Source: Eubacteriales bacterium (GTDB taxonomy: Bacteria > Bacillota_A > Clostridia > Lachnospirales > Lachnospiraceae). From it: a stretch of DNA of 10,153 bases. The notes under the pieces were generated by a model. That model worked only from the letters and a program-made list of their open reading frames with translations. It was not told the DNA's origin and made no database searches. The DNA is taken from the NCBI GenBank assembly GCA_030533315.1, contig JAUNJL010000082.1, positions 1 to 10,153 of the forward strand, in the 5' to 3' direction. Made by a program: the position numbers and the translations under genes. Of the stretch, positions 1 to 4,287 are shown piece after piece (the stretch's first letter is position 1; each line of letters starts with the position of its first letter).

Positions 1-305
1 AGAACTCCATAGCCAAACCACATATAGACAGGAGCATGAGCCGGCCATCTATCGTTGTCATGGCAATAAACGGAAGTGTCTGCTGCTTCATTGCATTTTT
101 CACCAGGAAATTTCCGAGGAAGAAACAGATGCAGGGCAGATGGATTAAATTCATCTGGCCAGAAAAGCAGTTCCAACATTTCGGAAGCGTCACGTCCAGC
201 GGTATCACAGAGGGTATGAGAATTAACATCAAGAGCTTTTGCCATTTTATCGGCCAGATCTTTTTTGGGAACACGAAGGCCTTTTTCATATTGTACAACT
301 TTTGA
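1..305 (-). pseudogene. XRE-family helix-turn-helix regulator remnant, N-terminus missing, runs off left edge
   Basis: The minus strand is open from position 305 to the window edge, about 101 codons. It begins SKVVQYEKGLRVPKKDLADK and continues MAKALDVNSHTL. This matches the second half of an XRE/Cro-type helix-turn-helix: the end of the recognition helix with its 'YEKG' turn, then the 'P..dLa.kmAkaLdV' helices. The following residues (ASEMLELLFWPDEF, RKFPGEKCNEAADTSVYCHDNDRWPAHAPV) look like the C-terminal extension of small cytoplasmic XRE regulators of gut Clostridia, judged from memory. The first about 25 HTH residues are absent. An in-frame TGA at 306-308 directly precedes the open frame, and no ATG, GTG or TTG lies before the HTH half. 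I found no convincing HTH N-terminus in the other two frames just upstream. It is probably a 5'-truncated, non-functional gene, although a sequencing frameshift is possible. A plus-strand frame over the same bases is judged a shadow. Confidence 0.55.
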
Positions 306-308
306 TCA

Positions 309-329
309 TTGAATCTTGAACCTTGAAGG
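309..329. repeat. Three imperfect 7-bp tandem repeats
   Basis: On the plus strand the heptamers TTGAATC, TTGAACC and TTGAAGG follow one another without a gap. They lie immediately beside the in-frame stop where the regulator remnant loses its reading frame. Short tandem repeats of this kind can mark slippage or deletion endpoints, but the array is small and could be chance. Confidence 0.4.
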
Positions 330-374
330 TGGCCGAATCAAGAAAATCGAGTGCGAAAGCAAGTGAAAAACCCC

Positions 375-416
375 TGTGAAGCCCATAAAATCAAGACTTC
401 ACAAATTCTTCACAAA
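375..416. promoter_or_regulatory. Three copies of TGTGAAG (one inverted, two direct) upstream of the hsp20 promoter
   Basis: TGTGAAG at 375-381 faces its exact inverse CTTCACA at 397-403. A second CTTCACAAA follows at 408-416, 11 bases after the first (397-405), or about one helical turn. The cluster ends 18 bases before the -35 box of the hsp20 promoter, where an activator or second repressor could bind. It does not resemble the CtsR heptad repeat (GGTCAAA-type) or a second CIRCE. The function is inferred from arrangement only. Confidence 0.3.
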
Positions 417-420
417 ACAA

Positions 421-447
421 TTAGCACTCGCATATTGACAGTGCTAA
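421..447. promoter_or_regulatory. CIRCE operator (HrcA binding site)
   Basis: The inverted repeat TTAGCACTC (421-429), a 9-base spacer (430-438) and CAGTGCTAA (439-447) match the CIRCE consensus TTAGCACTC-N9-GAGTGCTAA, with one mismatch (C for G at 439). CIRCE is the operator of the heat-shock repressor HrcA and usually sits before groESL and the hrcA-grpE-dnaK operon in Bacillota. Here it overlaps the -35 hexamer of the hsp20 promoter, so HrcA binding should block RNA polymerase. hrcA itself is not in the window. Confidence 0.93.
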
Positions 448-463
448 CAAAACGTGTTATATT
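435..463 (+). promoter_or_regulatory. Sigma-A-type promoter of hsp20
   Basis: A perfect -35 box TTGACA (435-440) is followed by a 17-base spacer and the -10 box TATATT (458-463, five of six matches). The expected start of transcription is near 470, giving a leader of about 80 bases. The -35 box lies inside the CIRCE element, which explains how a housekeeping promoter can be heat-inducible. Confidence 0.85.
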
Positions 464-480
464 ACAGCTATAACAAGAGA

Positions 481-501
481 GGGAAGTAAAAAACACTTCC
501 C
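481..501 (+). other. Hairpin in the hsp20 5' untranslated leader
   Basis: GGGAAGT (481-487) pairs perfectly with ACTTCCC (495-501) around a 7-base A-rich loop, about 11 bases after the predicted transcript start. No U-run follows, so it is not a classical attenuator. A 5'-end stem of this kind commonly protects an mRNA from 5' decay. A thermosensor role is less likely, because the ribosome binding site at 541-546 is not part of the stem. Confidence 0.5.
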
Positions 502-551
502 CCGGACATAATAACTACACAAATTGTGATATGAATAGACAGGAGGAATGA

Positions 552-995
552 ATGATGTTGATGCCTAGTATTTTTGGAGAAGATTTATTTGATGATTGGA
601 TGAGATTTCCGGTTGAGAGAGAGGCCAGAAGGAATTATGGTCACTGGACCTCGGAGCTGATGAAAACGGACATTAAGGATGTGGACGGCAGGTATGAGCT
701 GCATGTGGATCTGCCGGGATTTCGCAAGGAGGATCTGAAGCTCCAGCTGAAGGAGGGCTATCTCACCATCCAGGCGTCCAGGACAGAGAACAAGGATGAG
801 AAGGATGACAATGGAAAATATGTGAGAAAAGAGCGTTACAGCGGTCAGTGCTCCAGAAGCTTCTTCGTGGGGAAGAATATGAAGCAGGAGGACATCCACG
901 CAAAATATGACAATGGTGTCCTGTATGTGACCTTCCCCAAGGCGGATGCCCGGAAGGAGGCAGAGGAAAAGAGGTTTATCAGCATCGAGGGCTGA
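552..995 (+). CDS. Hsp20 / alpha-crystallin family small heat-shock protein
   Basis: This 147-residue cytoplasmic holdase chaperone binds unfolding proteins without ATP and passes them to DnaK/ClpB-type refolding machinery. The N-terminal arm (about 1-37, beginning MMLMPSIFGEDLFDDW) is followed by the alpha-crystallin domain (about 38-135). That domain carries the family signatures ELHVDLPGFRKEDLKL and YDNGVLYVTFPK, the latter being the conserved A-x(n)-G-V-L strand. Near the C-terminus, ISI (143-145) is the I-x-I motif that docks neighbouring dimers in the oligomer. The length is normal for the family. The ribosome binding site AGGAGG is at 541-546. ATG at 552 and ATG at 555 are both in frame; 555 has the better 8-base spacing, so the protein may start at MLMPS and be one residue shorter. 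It is monocistronic, with CIRCE upstream and a terminator downstream. The family call is very secure. Confidence 0.96.
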   Translation: MMLMPSIFGEDLFDDWMRFPVEREARRNYGHWTSELMKTDIKDVDGRYELHVDLPGFRKEDLKLQLKEGYLTIQASRTENKDEKDDNGKYVRKERYSGQCSRSFFVGKNMKQEDIHAKYDNGVLYVTFPKADARKEAEEKRFISIEG

Positions 996-1056
996 TGCCG
1001 GGCAGGCTGCCTTTTACAAAAAGATTGTTTTTTATCATATGGACCCCCTATTTTCT

Positions 1057-1090
1057 CCCCTGCCGGCTGCAGCCGGCAGGGGTTTTGCTG
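1057..1090 (+). terminator. Rho-independent terminator of hsp20
   Basis: A perfect 26-base palindrome at 1057-1082 (arm CCCCTGCCGGCTG) forms a GC-rich stem of about 11 pairs, followed by TTTTGCTG. The U-run is short but the stem is very stable. It lies 62 bases after the hsp20 stop and before the exonuclease promoter, so it separates the two units. Confidence 0.85.
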
Positions 1091-1153
1091 CTGTCTGGAG
1101 CCATCGCAGGCGGGGAAGGGCGGTGACGCACCCTTTTCCTTTGGGGCCCTGCC

Positions 1154-1182
1154 TTTACAGAGGGGGATTTGTCTGCTATACT
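1154..1182 (+). promoter_or_regulatory. Promoter of the exonuclease gene, with extended -10
   Basis: TTTACA (1154-1159, five of six matches) is followed by a 17-base spacer and TATACT (1177-1182, five of six). The TG at 1174-1175 one base before the -10 box makes an extended -10. Transcription should start near 1189. This lies downstream of the upstream in-frame ATG at 1169 and so supports ATG 1244 as the true start of translation. Confidence 0.75.
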
Positions 1183-1243
1183 GATACCGCAAATGCGAAG
1201 CAGCAGACTTCATCACCGAAGAAATCGTAAAGGAACCGAGGCC

Positions 1244-2215
1244 ATGAATTACATTGTGTTCGACCTGGAGTGGAACCAGAGTCCCGACGGAAAAAAGCAT
1301 GAGGACGCACGTCTGCCCTTTGAGATCATTGAGATCGGTGCGGTAAAGATGAACGATGACAAAGAGATCACGGACAGCTTCCAGCGGCTGGTCCGTCCGC
1401 AGGTATATAGGTGGATCCATGACAGCATTCATGAGGTCGTCCATGTTGATTACAAGGATCTCAGGAAGGGGACGCCCTTCCCCCAGGCAGTGAGGGAGTT
1501 TTTGGAGTGGTGCGGCCCTCAGTATTATCTTTTTACCTGGGGCAGTCAGGACGTGATGGAGCTTCAGAGAAATATGAAATACTATGGCATTTTGGAGATG
1601 CTTCCCGGACCGGTGAAGTATTATAATGTTCAGAAGCTTTTTTCCATGTGCTTTGAGGAGGGGCCGGAGCAGCGGTCCCTGGAATACGCGGCGGACAGGC
1701 TGTCCATCCCCAAGAGGATGGGCTTTCACAGGGCCCTGTCCGATGCCTGGTATACGGCCTGCATTTTGCAGAAGCTGGATGCGGCCGCCATCCAGCCCTA
1801 CTTTTCCATGGACGTGTACCAAAACCCAAAAACAAAAAAGGAGGAGGTGCACATCTCTTATCCCACCCATACCATCTATGTTTCCAGGGAATTTCCCACC
1901 AGGGAGAAGGCGTCCAAGGATCGGGAGGTGGCAAGCACCCGGTGTCCGCTGTGCGGAAATCCGGCCAAGCGCAGGGTTCGCTGGTTTATGAACAATTCCA
2001 AGGTCTATTACAGCGTGTCCTGCTGCCAGAAGCACGGGGCGCTGGAGGGAAGGATCCGCATACGGAGAACGGAGGATGGGAATTATTATGCGATCAAAAG
2101 ACTGCGCCTGATCCGGCAGGAGGAGGCGGAGGAGATCCGTATGAAGCGGGACGCTATGCGCATGAGACGCCATATCAGGCGGGAGTCCTGCCCAGACGGG
2201 CAGGACGAGGAGTAA
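1244..2215 (+). CDS. DEDDh-family 3'-5' exonuclease with C-terminal zinc-ribbon-like tail
   Basis: The 323-residue protein has an RNase T/DnaQ-type exonuclease fold. Exo I is FDLEW (D7, E9), Exo II is in TWGSQDVMEL (D103), and Exo III is FHRALSDAWY (H162, D167). All five metal-binding and catalytic residues of the DEDDh class are present, so it should remove nucleotides from 3' ends. The N-terminal half resembles the KapD/ERI1 (3'hExo) branch. From about 234 there is CPLC (C234, C237) and then CCQKHG (C260, C261, H264), a likely single zinc ribbon, followed by a strongly basic helical C-terminus (about 268-315), plausibly for RNA or DNA binding. ATG 1244 is chosen because AAAGGA lies 9 bases upstream and the catalytic domain starts at once. 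A longer version from 1169 would start before the predicted transcript start. Substrate and pathway are not shown. It converges with the carboxypeptidase gene. Confidence 0.88.
   Translation: MNYIVFDLEWNQSPDGKKHEDARLPFEIIEIGAVKMNDDKEITDSFQRLVRPQVYRWIHDSIHEVVHVDYKDLRKGTPFPQAVREFLEWCGPQYYLFTWGSQDVMELQRNMKYYGILEMLPGPVKYYNVQKLFSMCFEEGPEQRSLEYAADRLSIPKRMGFHRALSDAWYTACILQKLDAAAIQPYFSMDVYQNPKTKKEEVHISYPTHTIYVSREFPTREKASKDREVASTRCPLCGNPAKRRVRWFMNNSKVYYSVSCCQKHGALEGRIRIRRTEDGNYYAIKRLRLIRQEEAEEIRMKRDAMRMRRHIRRESCPDGQDEE
2185..2206. other. 9-bp stem-loop inside the 3' end of the exonuclease gene
   Basis: GTCCTGCCC (2185-2193) pairs perfectly with GGGCAGGAC (2198-2206) around AGAC. It encodes the last codons of the exonuclease and lies just beyond the 3' end of the convergent carboxypeptidase gene. 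The nearest plus-strand T-run (2217-2223) is about 10 bases away, and no T-run follows on the minus strand. It could stabilise mRNA 3' ends or act as an imperfect terminator, but it is not a canonical one. Confidence 0.5.
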
Positions 2216-2230
2216 ATTTTTTTAGATCAT

Positions 2231-3496
2231 TCATCCATGGTTCACGAGAAGGTCCGGAAGGACCTTTCTTTCGTATTGTATGCCAAAGCCCACCGGCTGT
2301 CCGTTGAGATAATAGCTGCTTTTCAACCGAAGGGGCCCGGCGGCGTTGGATAAGAGAGTCTGCCGTTTCTCCAGGGCCGAGACGTCCACCCCTGCGGGAA
2401 GGGTGACCTGGGCGTCTGCGGTGTAGTAGAAGGGGTAGGTGTTTCCGCCGTTTTTCAGCAGGTACCGTTCGCAGGGAAGCTGTACCCGCAGGGTTGGCTC
2501 AAGGTCCACATTCAGGCCCGTCTGCTGAAAATTGCCGAAGGCGTAGTCCAAAAGAGCGGCCGTGTCCGAGTAGCCGCCGCCGATGGAGCCCATGACCACT
2601 ACCACCACGGACATACCCTTTCTCCTGGCGTAGGTCACGAGGGTGTTTCCGGCAGCCACCGTGTAGCCAGTCTTGCCGCCTAAAACTCCTGGGTAGGCGT
2701 AGTCCCGTCCTTCCATCATCTTGTGGTGATTAAGGAGGTATCGGGTCTCCTGGAAAATGTTGGTGGGAGGAATCTCAAAAAGGTCCCTTGTGGCAAACCT
2801 TCGGAACAGGGGATTCCCCCATGCCCCCTTTGCGATCAGGGCCATATCCCTTGCCGTGGTGAGGTGGGTCTCGTCAGGGAGGCCGTTGGGGTTGTTAAAG
2901 TGGGTGTTGGTGCAGCCCAGCTGTGCGGCCCGCTGATTCATCAGCTCCACAAACTTTTTCACCGATCCGGAGACCTTTTCCCCGATGGCGAGAGCCATTT
3001 CATTGGCGGATTCCAGCATGACGGCCATGAGGGACTGCTGGACGGTAAAGATCTCGTCCGTGTCCGCATAGATGGTGGAGCTGCCCGGCTCGATGCCATA
3101 GGCCGCCGCCTGGGAAACCTGGACTTTTTCCTTCATGGAGAGCTTTTCACAGCCCAGCAGGGTGGTAAGGATCTTGGTGATGCTGGCAGGATAAAGCTTT
3201 TGATCTGCATTTTTGGAGTACAGGATGGCCTCCGTGGAGAGATCCATGACCACGGCTGAGACGGCCTCCACGGAGGGTCCCTGGGGCCAGCCGGCAATGG
3301 AATTGGTTTCGGCGGGCTGGTAGTAGGCTTCGGTGTGGGGATCCGGAGTAGGAGTGGGCGAGGTGACGGCAGGATCGGAGGAGGCATCCTCCGAGGCGGC
3401 GGAGCTGGGCTGCGCAAAAAGGATGCACGCCGCCAGCAGGCCGCAGAGGAGCCGTCTGCCCAGTGGTTGTTTTTGTAAAAAGCGTGTTTTTATCAT
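2231..3496 (-). CDS. D-alanyl-D-alanine carboxypeptidase (peptidase S11, PBP5/DacF-like)
   Basis: This 421-residue secreted penicillin-binding protein removes the terminal D-Ala from peptidoglycan stem pentapeptides and so limits cross-linking. The N-terminus RRLLCGLLAACILFAQPSSA is a signal peptide (basic start, hydrophobic core about 16-28, likely cleavage after AAS or nearby). A Ser/Thr/Pro-rich linker (about 33-58) follows. The serine beta-lactamase/transpeptidase triad is intact: SITK (S105 nucleophile, K108), SAN (163-165) and KTG (275-277, in GGKTGYTVAAGNT). Residues about 325-415 form the beta-rich PBP5 C-terminal domain. Unlike typical PBP5, no amphipathic or transmembrane anchor follows; the chain ends DLLVNHG. 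The protein may therefore be released or held in another way. The start ATG has AGAAGGG 7 bases upstream. The gene is divergent from ileS and convergent with the exonuclease gene. Family certain; the exact paralog (dacA, dacF or dacB) is not assigned. Confidence 0.94.
   Translation of the reverse strand: MIKTRFLQKQPLGRRLLCGLLAACILFAQPSSAASEDASSDPAVTSPTPTPDPHTEAYYQPAETNSIAGWPQGPSVEAVSAVVMDLSTEAILYSKNADQKLYPASITKILTTLLGCEKLSMKEKVQVSQAAAYGIEPGSSTIYADTDEIFTVQQSLMAVMLESANEMALAIGEKVSGSVKKFVELMNQRAAQLGCTNTHFNNPNGLPDETHLTTARDMALIAKGAWGNPLFRRFATRDLFEIPPTNIFQETRYLLNHHKMMEGRDYAYPGVLGGKTGYTVAAGNTLVTYARRKGMSVVVVVMGSIGGGYSDTAALLDYAFGNFQQTGLNVDLEPTLRVQLPCERYLLKNGGNTYPFYYTADAQVTLPAGVDVSALEKRQTLLSNAAGPLRLKSSYYLNGQPVGFGIQYERKVLPDLLVNHG
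2249..2275 (+). terminator. Probable exonuclease terminator inside the opposing carboxypeptidase gene
   Basis: AAGGTCC (2249-2255) pairs with GGACCTT (2260-2266) around a GGAA tetraloop and is followed by the moderately T-rich TCTTTCGTATT. On the plus strand this is an acceptable intrinsic terminator 34 bases after the exonuclease stop. It lies within the last codons of the convergent gene. On the minus strand no T-run follows, so it would not stop that transcript. Confidence 0.5.
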
Positions 3497-3570
3497 AAAA
3501 TATCCCTTCTAAAAAAGATTGTCTTACATAACCAGGGCTTGTCTGATTATTTTTCCCCATAAGCGTGTCT

Positions 3571-3599
3571 ATTATAGCATCTTTTCCACCCCAAGACTA
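3571..3599 (-). promoter_or_regulatory. Probable promoter of the carboxypeptidase gene
   Basis: Read on the minus strand, a perfect -10 box TATAAT (3576-3571) lies 17 bases after the weak -35 TAGTCT (3599-3594, three of six matches). It would give a leader of about 70 bases before the ATG at 3496. The -10 box is convincing; the weak -35 suggests modest or activator-assisted expression. Confidence 0.6.
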
Positions 3600-3690
3600 C
3601 ACCGGGAGCATGAAAAAAGAAAAATAAAATTTAGCGGCCCTCTCTTTCAGGCAGGTGTGCACATTTGCCATGGAGGCCATGAGACGATGG

Positions 3691-3720
3691 CGGGAATGTA
3701 CAAAAAAGCGACTATTCCCG
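3691..3720. repeat. 7-bp inverted repeat between the divergent promoters
   Basis: CGGGAAT (3691-3697) and ATTCCCG (3714-3720) are perfect inverted copies separated by 16 bases. On the plus strand GTGGTTTTTCG follows, so it could be a weak stem-loop terminator remnant or a dyad operator. It lies in the 230-base gap between the carboxypeptidase and ileS promoters, where I see no gene. Confidence 0.35.
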
Positions 3721-3806
3721 GTGGTTTTTCGTGGATTTTGTATGCGGCCGTCCAGACGGACAGGTTCTCTGGCATCTCAGGAGGGGGCGGTGGAAAGAAA
3801 AAAGAC

Positions 3807-3836
3807 TTGACATACATATTTTGAAGCCTTTATAAT
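3807..3836 (+). promoter_or_regulatory. Consensus sigma-A promoter of the T-box/ileS unit
   Basis: TTGACA (3807-3812) and TATAAT (3831-3836) are both perfect, separated by 18 bases. Transcription should start near 3843, just before the T-box leader. A strong constitutive promoter combined with transcription attenuation is the usual arrangement for T-box genes. Confidence 0.92.
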
Positions 3837-3842
3837 GAATCA

Positions 3843-4137
3843 TCATAAGGAAACTATTCGTTCATAGAGAGAAGAACCTTGATGGAGACAGTAAGCTGCG
3901 CGAAAGGGTCAGAGAGCTGGGGATGGTGGAAGCCCGGTGCGAGTAGGAGCAGCCCAAGATCACTCCGGAGTTTCGCCTTTGAGAGCTGTCATCGCCTGCG
4001 GCAGGGCGGCAGCAGGTAGGAGGTGACGGCAGTCCCCCGTTACGGGAAGCTTACGCAGATGTGCGTAGTTGTAACTGGTAACAGGTGGTACAGCGGTGTT
4101 TTTTGACTTCGTCCTTTTACAGGACGGAGTTTTTTTG
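3843..4137 (+). ncRNA. T-box riboswitch, isoleucine (AUC specifier), ileS leader
   Basis: This leader senses uncharged tRNA-Ile and lets transcription continue into ileS. The lower Stem I helix is GGAG (3884-3887) with CTCC (3963-3966), and the upper helix is GCTGC (3895-3899) with GCAGC (3949-3953). Between them is the specifier loop, with AGTA on its 5' side and ATC at 3959-3961 on its 3' side. ATC is followed by one A and then the lower helix, the canonical position for the codon. The distal Stem I motif AGAGAGCTGGGGATGGTGGA begins at 3911. Further stems follow: GTCATC with GGTGAC (Stem II) and TACGCA with TGCGTA (Stem III). The T-box core AGGTGGTACAGCG (4083-4095) offers UGGU to the tRNA ACCA end, fitting an A discriminator. 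Its bulge ends in A where the family usually has C. Confidence 0.95.
4106..4137 (+). terminator. Regulated terminator of the T-box leader
   Basis: ACTTCGTCC (4106-4114) pairs with GGACGGAGT (4122-4130) with one G-U pair, followed by seven T residues (4131-4137). The CGTCCT part of the 5' arm can instead pair with AGG...GCG of the T-box core to form the antiterminator. That is the switch: uncharged tRNA-Ile stabilises the antiterminator and prevents termination. Confidence 0.93.
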
Positions 4138-4273
4138 TTTGTTGGGAGAAAATGCTGGCTGAGTCCATGGGTCTGTGTGAGCATAGGAGGGTGCGGCCGT
4201 CTTTGGGATGGATCCAGGGCGGCGCCCCGCATACGGCGGAGCGTGATCTTGTCAAAAGGTTAGAAAAATTCAC

Positions 4274-4279
4274 AGGAGG
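4274..4279 (+). promoter_or_regulatory. Ribosome binding site that fixes the TTG start of ileS
   Basis: AGGAGG lies 8 bases before TTG at 4288. No in-frame ATG occurs until residue 32, which would remove conserved N-terminal sequence, so TTG is the real start codon. A TTG start usually lowers initiation, here partly offset by the ideal Shine-Dalgarno. Confidence 0.9.
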
Positions 4280-4287
4280 GAAGAGTT

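Noticed and set aside
36..305. 89-codon plus-strand frame at the left edge
   Set aside because: The opposite strand over the same bases encodes a recognisable XRE regulator part; the plus frame shows no family features.
1169..1243. Upstream in-frame ATG extending the exonuclease by 25 residues
   Set aside because: It lies before the predicted transcript start (about 1189) and overlaps the promoter; the added residues are not family-like, whereas ATG 1244 has a good ribosome site.
845..2173. 442-codon minus-strand frame across the hsp20 end and the exonuclease gene
   Set aside because: It overlaps two well-supported genes, their terminator and a promoter on the other strand, and its translation shows no family signature.
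3519..3824. 101-codon plus-strand frame in the gap between the carboxypeptidase gene and ileS
   Set aside because: It runs through the minus-strand promoter and the ileS promoter, has no ribosome site, and its translation resembles nothing I recognise.
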